A stretch of DNA of 6,984 nt from Saprospiraceae bacterium (GTDB taxonomy: Bacteria; Bacteroidota; Bacteroidia; Chitinophagales; Saprospiraceae). Below are positions 1 through 6,830 of this stretch, in pieces; position 1 is the stretch's first letter; each line of letters opens with the position of its first letter. The stretch lies in assembly GCA_007125435.1 (NCBI GenBank), contig SLDF01000013.1, positions 1 through 6,984 of the forward strand, read 5' to 3'. A program made the position numbers and the translations under genes. The notes under the pieces are model-generated. The model made no database searches. It was not told the origin of the DNA and worked only from the letters and a program-made list of their open reading frames with translations.

Positions 1-188
1 CATAGCCTCAAGTGCTACGCGACCGATGAAGCAGGAAGTATAAAGTAAAATTATCAAGCAGTGCAGGGGTCTAGCCTTTGAAGATGTCATCAAGGGTAGC
101 CTGACTCCGTAAGTATTTTTTTTCGAAGAGATTGCTCAAAAGATCAAGACTTGGGATCATTAAGATGGCTATTTTCAGACTCTAAAAA

Positions 189-222
189 GCGACCCGACGA
201 CGACAGGAGGAGGGTGATGCCC
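189..222 (+). repeat. Dispersed repeat copy 1, 34-bp terminal fragment
   Basis: These 34 bp match 4787-4820 at 32 of 34 positions, the differences being one C/T and one A/G. They end in the same GGAGGGTGATGCCC terminus that appears in inverted form at 6831-6844. Sequence left of 189 shows no similarity to the rest of the larger copies, so this is a truncated copy carrying only one end. It codes for nothing and lies far upstream of the DUF5916 gene. Its identity as a repeat is seen directly; its origin is unknown. Confidence 0.85.
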
Positions 223-353
223 TATCCGACAATATAAAATTCAACCCAAATATCGAACCTAAGCCGGCTAAATCACCTGTCCTATTATCTGTCGAAGGTC
301 GTGGGCTCGGCTGTCAAAACAAAGAGAGATTAAGTATATTTTAAGAGTGTGCG

Positions 354-385
354 TTCTTTTCAGAAGTAAAAGCAGAGTAAATTTG
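354..385 (+). promoter_or_regulatory. Probable Bacteroidota-type promoter for the leader frame and DUF5916 gene
   Basis: TAAATTTG at 378-385 matches the Bacteroidota -7 consensus TAnnTTTG at every fixed position. The -33 partner (consensus TTG about 19-20 bp upstream) is weak: only TTC at 354-356 or TTT at 357-359 fits the spacing. Transcription would begin near 390-393, about 35 nt before the small reading frame at 427 and about 100 nt before the DUF5916 start. The match is seen; promoter activity is inferred from the consensus known for the phylum's housekeeping sigma factor. Confidence 0.5.
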
Positions 386-426
386 CGGCTAAAAGCGAAA
401 TGTCTCTGAGATGGTAAGGAGCACAT

Positions 427-507
427 ATGAACAAAAAACGTGTGTATATGTCTTTATCCCGGCTAGAGCACATGCGATACGAAGATAGCATTCATGAAAT
501 TAGTTAA
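427..507 (+). CDS. Possible 26-residue leader peptide overlapping the next gene
   Basis: This short frame begins MNKKRVYMSL and ends in TAA at 505-507, so it overlaps the first 14 bases of the DUF5916 gene in another frame. It is notable because AAGGAG (416-421) sits five bases before its ATG, a strong Shine-Dalgarno site, while neither the next gene nor the other genes in the window have one. The peptide is basic at its front, has no hydrophobic segment and matches no family I recognise. Ribosomes finishing here would stop just past the ATG at 494, a geometry that allows translational coupling or a leader-peptide control of the larger gene. It could also be chance. The frame and site are seen; translation and role are inferred. 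Confidence 0.4.
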   Translation: MNKKRVYMSLSRLEHMRYEDSIHEIS

Positions 508-3013
508 ATTGGTCATACTTTCAATGGTGTACATTGGTCTTTTCCACTGTGCTCATAATGCCATCGGACAAGGCTCTGATGCTGATAAAAGGCGCCTGGA
601 AGCGTATAGGCTCGAGAGCCGGATCAAAGTAGATGGCATATTGGATGAGGACGTATGGGATCAGGCGGAAAAGGCTACTGACTTTATTCAATTTGATCCA
701 GTTCCTGGAGGGCCTCCATACCAAAGATCTGAGATCATGGTGTTGTACGATGACGATGCCATGTATATCGGTGCCAGACTGTATGATACTGCTCCGGATA
801 GTATACTCAAGGAGTTGTCTCCTAGAGATGAAATAGCCAATACAGATTGGTTTGCCGTACAATTTGATAGTTATAAAGCCGGACAGTTGGCGTTTGAGTT
901 TATTGTCACGCCCGGTAATGTACAAATTGACCGTCGGATACAAGCCCCTAGAGAATACGATACCAGCTGGGATGCCGTGTGGATTTCAGGCGTACAAATT
1001 ACGGAAGATGGCTGGACGGTAGAACTGGAAATTCCATATTCAGCATTGAGGTTCCCAAAAAAGAAAGAACAAGAATGGTACATTAACTTTGGGCGATACG
1101 TGCGCAGGGTAAGGGAAGAAAGCTGGTGGAACGAAAGGACGCCGGCGATCAACAATCTATTGTTTCAAAACGGCGTCCTTACCGGTATTCGCAACATCAA
1201 GTCTCCGCCCAGGGTATCCATCACGCCTTTTGTTGCCGGCTACGCCGATGTTGACAGGCGTGTTGCAGGCAGTCCTTTTAGAAGCACAATCACGGGAGGA
1301 ATGGATGTCAAAGTGGGGCTATCTGACGCATTTACACTGGACATGGCTTTGATTCCTGATTTTGGCCAAGTGCGATTTGATGATCAGGTGCTTAACCTGA
1401 CACCTTTCGAGATAGAGTTTGAAGATAATCGCCCATTCTTCACTGAAGGTACTGAGCTTTTCGAGAGATCTGATATATTCTATACCAGGCGGATAGGAGA
1501 GAATCCATTCCTCGTAGGTCAGTTGCCGGATCTTTTGCCGGAGGGAGCACAGGTGACCAATGTGCCCATAAACAATGAGCTCATCAATGCTTCAAAATTA
1601 TCGGGACGGACGGATAAGGGCCTGGGTATTGGCGTGTTTAATGGTATTGAAAGTCGTACATATGCAGATTACGTCACACTAGATGGGGAAGAAGGACAGG
1701 TACTGATCAATCCGTTGACAAATTACAATGTCTTCGTACTGGATCAAAACCTACCCAACAACTCCTATGCCTCACTGGTCAATACCAACGTATGGAGAGA
1801 AGGCAGCGCATATGATGCCAATGTTACGGCCGCAGAGTTTGGACTGAGAAACAAGGACAATTCGTACATGATAACCGGTAACGGTATCATCAGTGCTAAG
1901 ATGTTTGAAGACCAAAACGATGTTGGCCACGCCTATAAGCTTTATTTTGAAAAGACGAGGGGAGAGTTTCAGTATGCACTGCGGTACTATGAAAAATCCT
2001 TCAATTACGACCCCAATGATTTAGGCTTTCTGCCCAGAACAAATGAAAGACGAGGTGTAGCAGAAATGCGTTACAATATCTTCTCTCCATGGTGGTTTCT
2101 CAACAGAGGCAATGTAAGCTTGACTACTACATACCAGAGGCTACACCAGCCTGATGTTTTTAATGATTTCAGATTGGATCTGAATTCGTTTTTCATGACC
2201 AGGAAATTTTTTGCATTTAGTTTTTTTGGCAGTGCTTCACCGGTTGAGACGTTTGATTATTTTGAGCCAAGAACCAGAGATTTTAGCCGGTTTTACGCCT
2301 TTCCCAAAAATTATCAGGCCGGAGGTTTTATATCTACAGATTATAGACGACGATTTGCATATGACCTTAGAGCGTCATACAGGTGGTTTGATGAAGACGG
2401 AAGGGATGTGCGGCATCTCAGGTTTTCTCCTCGGTTCAGAGTAAATGACCACTTTTTCTTCCTGATCAACAGTCAAGTCTTTGATATGCGCAATGAGGTC
2501 AGCTTTGTCCCAAAGAGGTCAAACTCTGTAGGCTTCAATACCTTAAAACGTGAAGACATCATCTTTGCCAGAAGGAATCAACTCATATTAGACAACCTCC
2601 TCTCAGCGAGGATTAACTTCAACCCCTACCACAACATCACATTGAGAATGCGACACTATTGGACAAAGGTAGACTTTCACACGTTTTATATTCTGGGAGA
2701 AGAAGGGGAGTTGAAAAGTACAGAGTACACTGGTAGGACGGAAAGTGGAGACTTTGTAAATAGTCTGACGTACAATTTATTCACGATTGACCTTGTCTAT
2801 ACATGGCGATTTGCACCCGGTAGTGATATCGTTATTGTTTGGAAAAATTTATTGGATGACACACAAAACAGACTTGACATACCCTATTCTAGGTCCGTCG
2901 GTGATATTTTTACAAACCCTCAATTTAACAGCTTTTCTGTCAAGGTACTTTACTACCTGGATTATATAATGGTCAAGAGACAGTTAGAAGGTAACCCTAT
3001 GCGATTGCTGTAA
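494..3013 (+). CDS. DUF5916 family outer-membrane protein with CBM9-like N-terminal domain
   Basis: The 839-residue product starts with a clear signal peptide (residues 1 to about 26, cleavage likely near IGQ-GS). A CBM9-like beta-sandwich domain covers roughly residues 36-235, marked by DGILDEDVW (47-55), the run around VLYDDDAMYIGARLYD and WDAVWIS (159-165). The rest is the DUF5916 region, with its hallmark near 287-318 (IPDFGQV, NLTPFE, NRPFFTEG). Alternating aromatic and polar residues with repeated arginine-tyrosine strands to the C terminus suggest an outer-membrane beta-barrel. The final strand is followed by a short tail ending in Leu rather than the usual terminal aromatic. The family is widespread in Bacteroidota; its biochemical role is not established and the CBM9-like part suggests glycan contact only by analogy. 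No Shine-Dalgarno site precedes ATG 494; the start is chosen because it gives a complete signal peptide. Length and intactness look normal. Confidence 0.9.
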   Translation: MKLVKLVILSMVYIGLFHCAHNAIGQGSDADKRRLEAYRLESRIKVDGILDEDVWDQAEKATDFIQFDPVPGGPPYQRSEIMVLYDDDAMYIGARLYDTAPDSILKELSPRDEIANTDWFAVQFDSYKAGQLAFEFIVTPGNVQIDRRIQAPREYDTSWDAVWISGVQITEDGWTVELEIPYSALRFPKKKEQEWYINFGRYVRRVREESWWNERTPAINNLLFQNGVLTGIRNIKSPPRVSITPFVAGYADVDRRVAGSPFRSTITGGMDVKVGLSDAFTLDMALIPDFGQVRFDDQVLNLTPFEIEFEDNRPFFTEGTELFERSDIFYTRRIGENPFLVGQLPDLLPEGAQVTNVPINNELINASKLSGRTDKGLGIGVFNGIESRTYADYVTLDGEEGQVLINPLTNYNVFVLDQNLPNNSYASLVNTNVWREGSAYDANVTAAEFGLRNKDNSYMITGNGIISAKMFEDQNDVGHAYKLYFEKTRGEFQYALRYYEKSFNYDPNDLGFLPRTNERRGVAEMRYNIFSPWWFLNRGNVSLTTTYQRLHQPDVFNDFRLDLNSFFMTRKFFAFSFFGSASPVETFDYFEPRTRDFSRFYAFPKNYQAGGFISTDYRRRFAYDLRASYRWFDEDGRDVRHLRFSPRFRVNDHFFFLINSQVFDMRNEVSFVPKRSNSVGFNTLKREDIIFARRNQLILDNLLSARINFNPYHNITLRMRHYWTKVDFHTFYILGEEGELKSTEYTGRTESGDFVNSLTYNLFTIDLVYTWRFAPGSDIVIVWKNLLDDTQNRLDIPYSRSVGDIFTNPQFNSFSVKVLYYLDYIMVKRQLEGNPMRLL

Positions 3014-3134
3014 GAAAATCCATACGCTTAATACTTACTCGATTTAATAAAGCGGTTTAAACCATTGTGTTTCAATTAGAATGTATTAAATTGCGGTTCA
3101 CAACTATAAGTTCAATTAAACAAACGACTTCCTC
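3014..3134. other. AT-rich spacer with a 10-bp palindrome
   Basis: This 121-bp gap separates the DUF5916 gene from the hydrolase gene. It contains the perfect palindrome GGTTTAAACC (3054-3063), immediately left of the candidate promoter for the hydrolase. I see no hairpin followed by a T run, so no intrinsic terminator for the upstream gene is apparent. The palindrome might be an operator, but 10 bp is short enough to occur by chance. Confidence 0.4.
3065..3094 (+). promoter_or_regulatory. Candidate promoter for the hydrolase-psiE pair
   Basis: TTG at 3065-3067 is followed after 19 bp by TAAATTGC (3087-3094), which fits the TAnnTTTG box at four of six fixed positions. Spacing is right for a Bacteroidota promoter, and a start near 3100 would give a leader of about 35 nt before ATG 3135. 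The match is imperfect, and read-through from the DUF5916 gene is an alternative. Confidence 0.35.
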
Positions 3135-4187
3135 ATGAAAGCAACTATATTTTGGCAGTTTTGCCTTTGCTTCGTTATATTGGTTTTAAGCACACAAGAT
3201 CATCAGGCCTGCACCAGAGTGATGTACAAGGGCCCTAACAATACCATCCTCACAGCTAGAAGTATGGACTTTGCGATTGATATTCCGGCTAATATGTGGC
3301 TATTCCCCAGAGGTATGGAGCGAAACGGTGAAGTAGGGTCCAACTCCGTCCAATGGACCTCCAAATATGGAAGTGTAATATTGAGCTCATGGGATATTGC
3401 AGCCCCTGACGGTATGAATGAAAAAGGGTTATTTGCAAATATGTTGTGGCTGGTCAATTCTCAGTATCCGGCATTTGAGAAAGATGGAGACCAAAAAGGC
3501 CTCTCGATTTCATTATGGGCTCAGTATGCTCTGGATAATTATGCCACTGTAGCAGAAGCAGTAGAGGGCTTTAGAAATGCAGACTTTGTCGTCGTGACAG
3601 ACTTCATCCCGGGTACGGATAAGTTTACAACCATACACTTGTCACTAAGTGACCCTTCGGGTGACAATGCAATTTTTGAATATGTCAATGGGGAATTAAC
3701 CATTCATCACGATCCATCATACACGGTCATGACAAATGATCCGCAATACAGCGACCAAAGAGCTATTAATGCCTATTGGCAAAATATTCCAGGTAATATA
3801 TTTTTGCCCGGAACCAATAAAGCAGAAGACCGCTTTGTAAGAGCCTCATATTACATTAAGGCTATTCCTCAGACAGACAATACGAGAGTAGCGGTGGCCA
3901 GTGTTTTTAGTGTTATTAGAAACTGTTCTGTACCTTATGGCATATCTACTGAGGGATTTCCCAATCTGTCTTCGACCAGGTGGCGTACTGTAGCTGACCA
4001 AAAGAATTTGGTGTATTACTTTGAGAATGTAATGACTCCAAATACCCTATGGATCGATTTTGCTGAACTAGACTTTGACTCGTCAGCTGGTGTGCAAAAG
4101 CTGGCATTAGCCGAGAATCAAACCTATGCCGGCGAATCATCCAAAGCATTTGTGCCATCAAAACCTTTTCAATTTGCCGGTCTATGA
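3135..4187 (+). CDS. Exported linear amide C-N hydrolase (choloylglycine hydrolase / penicillin V acylase family)
   Basis: This 350-residue Ntn-hydrolase cleaves linear amide bonds. A signal peptide (1-25, ending DHQA) precedes Cys26, which becomes the N-terminal nucleophile after processing. The family's active-site set is present: Arg42 and Asp45 in ARSMDF lie 16 and 19 residues after the cysteine, the spacing known for Cys2, Arg18 and Asp21 of bile salt hydrolases. The DGMNEKGL motif is at 92-99, Asn201 in MTNDP corresponds to the oxyanion Asn175, and Arg233 in EDRFVRA to the late catalytic arginine. The position that is Asn82 in bile salt hydrolases appears to be Trp105, as in Gram-negative penicillin V acylase-like members, so bile salts are not the obvious substrate. 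Acyl-homoserine lactones or other N-acyl amides are possible. The signal peptide places it in the periplasm or outside. Its last four bases overlap the psiE start. Mature length is normal for the family. The start lacks a Shine-Dalgarno site but gives the complete signal peptide. Confidence 0.92.
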   Translation: MKATIFWQFCLCFVILVLSTQDHQACTRVMYKGPNNTILTARSMDFAIDIPANMWLFPRGMERNGEVGSNSVQWTSKYGSVILSSWDIAAPDGMNEKGLFANMLWLVNSQYPAFEKDGDQKGLSISLWAQYALDNYATVAEAVEGFRNADFVVVTDFIPGTDKFTTIHLSLSDPSGDNAIFEYVNGELTIHHDPSYTVMTNDPQYSDQRAINAYWQNIPGNIFLPGTNKAEDRFVRASYYIKAIPQTDNTRVAVASVFSVIRNCSVPYGISTEGFPNLSSTRWRTVADQKNLVYYFENVMTPNTLWIDFAELDFDSSAGVQKLALAENQTYAGESSKAFVPSKPFQFAGL

Positions 4188-4621
4188 AAGGCTCTTTGAT
4201 CAAGAAGTTTGAAGTCGTAGTGTTTTACTTGCTCACTGCTGTAGTGGCTCTGTACATAGCTATAGAAGTGGTAGAGCTTTTTTATCAATTTGGCAAGGCT
4301 ATACTTACACCTCAGGAAAATAGCCCTCGGCTATTGGTCACAAAAGAACAGACCGCCATGGTGCTGCCAGTGTTCTTCAATATCCTTATCGCCATAGAGC
4401 TGATTGACACCTTCAATGTGTATATCGAGGAGCACAGTATCAAGGTTCAGAGCATTCTGCTGATCGGGCTCATAGCTGTAGGCAGGAAGCTTTTGGTTTT
4501 GGATATTGGACATTCTGATGGCATCACAAATATAGGTCTGGCCAGTATAATTATTGCACTCTCCGTAGGTTATTACCTGGTAAAAAGACCTGAGATCATG
4601 ACAAAGAGTAGCAAGAAATAA
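4184..4621 (+). CDS. PsiE-family inner-membrane protein
   Basis: The 145-residue product has four predicted membrane helices at about 9-29, 58-78, 88-107 and 113-133, with a basic C-terminal tail (KSSKK). The pattern IELIDT (71-76), a following His84 and GLIAVGRKLLVLD (95-107) matches the PsiE (phosphate-starvation-inducible) family. In E. coli psiE is induced by phosphate limitation, but the protein's molecular role is unknown; no Pho box is evident here. Its ATG lies inside the stop region of the hydrolase gene (ATGA, 4184-4187), so ribosomes probably re-initiate directly and the two proteins are made together. No signal peptide is seen beyond the first helix. Family assignment is fairly sure; a functional link with the hydrolase is inferred only from the overlap. 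Confidence 0.82.
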   Translation: MKGSLIKKFEVVVFYLLTAVVALYIAIEVVELFYQFGKAILTPQENSPRLLVTKEQTAMVLPVFFNILIAIELIDTFNVYIEEHSIKVQSILLIGLIAVGRKLLVLDIGHSDGITNIGLASIIIALSVGYYLVKRPEIMTKSSKK

Positions 4622-4684
4622 ACAGAATCATCTGCTTAATCCGAATTATGTATTGCAAATTCGTAATGAGGGTTAAATAAGAGA

Positions 4685-4820
4685 TTCGCATCAGCGATGT
4701 GAAGTGGTGGCGTAGCGTATGCGTAGCCAGACTCGACGAAGCCTTAGCGAAGTCGAGGCCGAACGAATAGTGAGCCACGGAACGTAGCGACCTGACGACG
4801 GCAGGAGGAGGGTGATGCCC
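4685..4820 (+). repeat. Dispersed repeat copy 2, GC-rich and structured
   Basis: This 136-bp non-coding element is much richer in GC than its flanks. Its right end (4787-4820) matches copy 1 at 32 of 34 positions. Reverse-complemented, positions 4759-4793 match 6855-6889 of copy 3 at 28 of 35 positions, and both ends correspond to those of copy 3. Structure: the left end is a hairpin of eight pairs with one G-T (4685-4692 with 4696-4703, loop AGC), and the middle has CTCGAC (4732-4737) facing GTCGAG (4752-4757). GTAG tetramers occur at 4712, 4723 and 4784, which recalls REP elements moved by REP-associated tyrosine transposases, but no such gene is in the window. It may also act as a transcription end for psiE. 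Confidence 0.85.
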
Positions 4821-4828
4821 AAGCCAAA

Positions 4829-4963
4829 TTAATAAACCAAGCCATAAGACCAGGGGTTGCCTTTCACTTCGTATTGATACACCTTCATCATCAGGTATAG
4901 GATTATGACAGCCTCTCTAGGGATTGGCAGAGATTATATCTTGAATAAAGGGTCGGCTAGGCT
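4829..4963 (-). pseudogene. Probable decayed 3' end of an unidentified gene
   Basis: Reading the minus strand from 4963 gives a frame with one internal stop: a segment containing SLADPLFKI, then TAA (4934-4936), then 34 sense codons ending VYQYEVKGNPWSYGLVY and TAA (4829-4831). The stretch has protein-like composition, with a hydrophobic segment AVIILYLMM followed by a charged and aromatic tail typical of a real C terminus. No start codon or ribosome site suits it as a new short gene, and pckA's terminator lies just upstream. It stops eight bases from repeat copy 2, so the repeat may have landed beside it. I do not recognise the parent family. The open frame is seen; the idea that it is a gene relic is inferred and could be wrong. 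Confidence 0.35.
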
Positions 4964-5008
4964 AAAAAAAACAAACTGCCGACAATCTATATAAAGACAG
5001 CCGACAGT
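4964..5008 (-). terminator. Rho-independent terminator of pckA
   Basis: Read on the minus strand, ACTGTCGGC (5008-5000) pairs with GTCGGCAGT (4983-4975) in nine pairs including two G-U. After a T-T mismatch, four more pairs close a six-base loop TTATAT. TTGTTTTTTTT follows directly at 4974-4964. It begins 38 bases past the pckA stop codon, as expected for an intrinsic terminator. On the plus strand no comparable T run follows, so it looks one-directional. Confidence 0.85.
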
Positions 5009-5046
5009 ATTGCATTTCACCTATGATTATGTGTTTCTTATAACGC

Positions 5047-6651
5047 TTAAGACTTAATCTTTGGTGCGGCATTAAGAATTTCTTCGTTAGCTTTATCGGC
5101 AAACTTTTCAAAATTCTTATTAAAGGCGATGGATAGCTTTGCAGCTTGTGCATCATAGGCCTCTTTGTCTGACCACGTATTTTTAGGGTTCAACATATCG
5201 TCGGGTACATTAGGTACTTGATTTGGAAATGAAATCCCAAACACCTCGTGCTTTGTATATTGAACATCATCAAGTTCACCTTTAAGTGCAGCAGCAATCA
5301 TAGCTCTTGTGTACCTAAGTTTAATTCGGCTACCTACACCATATGCTCCACCGGTCCAGCCTGTATTGACCAGCCAGATTCTGCTGTTATGGATTTTTTG
5401 CTTTTCGCCCAGCATTTCTGCATATGCCGTCGGATGAAGTGGCATAAAAGGCGCGCCAAAACAAGCCGAAAACGCCCCTTTAGGCTCAGTGATGCCTTCT
5501 TCTGTACCGGCCACTTTTGCTGTGTATCCACATAGAAAGTGAAACATAGCCTGGCCGGGCGTTAGCCTAGAAATCGGAGGCAATACACCCCATGCGTCAC
5601 AAGTCAGGAAAAAGATGTTTTCCGGGTGACCACCTACAGACGGCTCTAGAGCATTTTCTATATGATGGATGGGGTAAGACACCCGTGTGTTTTCTGTCAC
5701 CTCAATATTGGTATAGTCTACCTTGCGTGTGCCGGGAAAAAATCTTATGTTTTCTAGGATAGCACCGTGCTTGACAGCTCTGTATATTTCCGGTTCTTTC
5801 TCTTCTGTAAGGTCGACACACTTGGCATAGCAGCCGCCTTCAAAGTTAAAAATACCATCATCTGACCATCCGTGTTCGTCATCTCCTATGAGATATCTAT
5901 CCGGGTCAGCACTCAATGTGGTCTTACCCGTACCTGAGAGTCCAAAGAAAAGAGCCGTGTCGCCATCCTTACCTTTATTGGCTGAGCAGTGCATCGGAAG
6001 CACACCTCTGTTGGTAGGCAGTACAAAGTTGAGCACAGAGAAAATGCCCTTCTTGATTTCACCAGTATAGCCCGAGCCTCCTACCAGAGCCATTTGCTTA
6101 CCAAAATTAAGCAAAGAGAAATTGCCCTGGCGTAAGCCATTTTCTTTTGGGTCTACGGTAAATTCCGGCGCACATATTACGGTCCAATCCGGCTTGAAGT
6201 CCTCAAGCTCCTCAGCCGATGGACGGATAAACATATTCCCGGCAAACTGATTAGACCAAGGGTACTGTGTGACGACTCTTACTTTGATTCTGTATCTCGG
6301 ATCCGCACAGACGACAGCATCTCTGACAAACATATCTTTACCCTTGAAGTAGGCTTTGATACCTTTTTCTATATTGTCAAAGTGTTGACCATCAATAGGT
6401 TGATTGATGTCGTTCCAGTCTACTTTATTTTCTGTAATGTCATCTCTGACTATGAACCTATCCTTTGGCGAACGGCCTGTGAAGCTACCTGTCTCTATGC
6501 ATATGGCTCCTGTATCCGAGAGGACACCCATACCGCGTTTTATGGTTTCTTCTACAAGCTCTTCCGGTGTCATTTGCCAATAGACATTCTTCCATCCATC
6601 AAAGCCCATATCCCTTAAAGCAGTGACCTGCTCATCATTTAATGATTGCAT
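5047..6651 (-). CDS. pckA: Phosphoenolpyruvate carboxykinase (ATP)
   Basis: The 534-residue enzyme converts oxaloacetate and ATP to phosphoenolpyruvate, ADP and CO2 (EC 4.1.1.49), the first committed step of gluconeogenesis, in the cytoplasm. Length is close to the 540 residues of the E. coli enzyme. Motifs in order: substrate arginine Arg60 in TGRSPKDRF (58-66); metal ligands Lys201 in KKGIFS and His221 in MHCSAN; P-loop GLSGTGKTTLS (237-247); kinase-2 motif with Asp257-Asp258 in LIGDDEHGW (254-262); Arg323 in NTRVSYPIHH; and AGTEEG followed by FSACFGAPFMPLHP near 381-406. All expected catalytic residues are present. The frame stays open to a GTG at 6759, but I chose ATG 6651 because the extra 36 residues do not resemble the family and the likely promoter lies inside them. 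The leader is A-rich without a Shine-Dalgarno site, as usual in the phylum. It is transcribed alone, convergent to psiE. Confidence 0.97.
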   Translation of the reverse strand: MQSLNDEQVTALRDMGFDGWKNVYWQMTPEELVEETIKRGMGVLSDTGAICIETGSFTGRSPKDRFIVRDDITENKVDWNDINQPIDGQHFDNIEKGIKAYFKGKDMFVRDAVVCADPRYRIKVRVVTQYPWSNQFAGNMFIRPSAEELEDFKPDWTVICAPEFTVDPKENGLRQGNFSLLNFGKQMALVGGSGYTGEIKKGIFSVLNFVLPTNRGVLPMHCSANKGKDGDTALFFGLSGTGKTTLSADPDRYLIGDDEHGWSDDGIFNFEGGCYAKCVDLTEEKEPEIYRAVKHGAILENIRFFPGTRKVDYTNIEVTENTRVSYPIHHIENALEPSVGGHPENIFFLTCDAWGVLPPISRLTPGQAMFHFLCGYTAKVAGTEEGITEPKGAFSACFGAPFMPLHPTAYAEMLGEKQKIHNSRIWLVNTGWTGGAYGVGSRIKLRYTRAMIAAALKGELDDVQYTKHEVFGISFPNQVPNVPDDMLNPKNTWSDKEAYDAQAAKLSIAFNKNFEKFADKANEEILNAAPKIKS

Positions 6652-6736
6652 ATTTTCTGTTTTGTTTGTTTTTCGATTCGTTATCTTTAACTGATAAGCA
6701 GCAGCTATAATCACTGTCACTTTAAAAATCAGTTGA

Positions 6737-6767
6737 CAAAAATAGTGAAATCTTCTCACATTTTCAG
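6737..6767 (-). promoter_or_regulatory. Bacteroidota-type promoter of pckA
   Basis: On the minus strand TATTTTTG (6744-6737) matches the -7 consensus TAnnTTTG at every fixed position. The -33 element is only CTG, 20 bases upstream, instead of TTG. Transcription would begin near 6730, leaving a leader of roughly 80 nt before ATG 6651. This start lies downstream of the alternative GTG at 6759, so a message from this promoter could not encode the longer protein. Confidence 0.55.
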
Positions 6768-6830
6768 ACTAGTAATATTGATTTTATGAAATGCTTGACA
6801 CTTGGACAAGGATATTAATTCTATTGCTTT

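Larger units (their letters stand above)
1..426. other. Gene-free left flank with repeat fragment and promoter box
   Basis: I can support no gene here. Both strands are broken by stops. The longest things visible are short and protein-like only by eye: a minus-strand frame of 29 codons starting at ATG 160-158 and ending with a stop at 71-73, and plus-strand tails ending at stops 46-48 and 110-112. The first could be the C-terminal end of a gene to the left or gene debris; I do not recognise any of them. The stretch also holds a run of eight T (116-123), a 34-bp repeat fragment (189-222), an 8-bp palindrome AGCCGGCT (about 264-271) and a -7 promoter box (378-385). Confidence 0.6.
4622..5046. 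other. Convergent intergenic region with repeat, gene remnant and terminator
   Basis: This 425-bp stretch lies between psiE (+) and pckA (-). From left to right it holds a weak 6-bp inverted repeat (4642-4647 with 4658-4663, ten-base loop, no T run), dispersed repeat copy 2 (4685-4820), a probable gene remnant on the minus strand (4829-4963) and the pckA terminator (4964-5008). I see no plus-strand intrinsic terminator directly after psiE; the hairpins of the repeat are the nearest candidates. Confidence 0.7.

Noticed and set aside
189..222. AGGAGG in repeat copy 1 as a ribosome binding site
   Set aside because: The motif is part of the repeat and also present in copy 2 ahead of no gene; the ATG-containing frame after it has no supported product.
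494..571. Lipoprotein signal in the DUF5916 protein (LFHC near residue 19)
   Set aside because: The residues before the cysteine do not fit a lipobox, and a normal signal peptidase I site follows at about residue 26.
521..943. Long open frame on the minus strand opposite the DUF5916 gene (140 codons)
   Set aside because: It lies wholly antisense to a gene with clear family motifs, has no recognisable domain or translation signal, and is best explained as a shadow frame.
3195..3212. Lipobox at Cys26 of the hydrolase
   Set aside because: HQAC lacks the aliphatic residue expected at -3, and this cysteine is the conserved Ntn nucleophile.
4622..4684. Intrinsic terminator directly after psiE
   Set aside because: The only inverted repeat (4642-4663) has six AT-rich pairs, a ten-base loop and no T run after it.
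4962..5156. 64-codon minus-strand frame at the end of pckA
   Set aside because: It begins inside pckA in another frame and runs through the terminator stem, ending in its T tract; no family resemblance.
6795..6800. TTGACA as a sigma-70 type -35 element
   Set aside because: There is no suitable -10 box 16-18 bases downstream, and promoters in this phylum use a different consensus.
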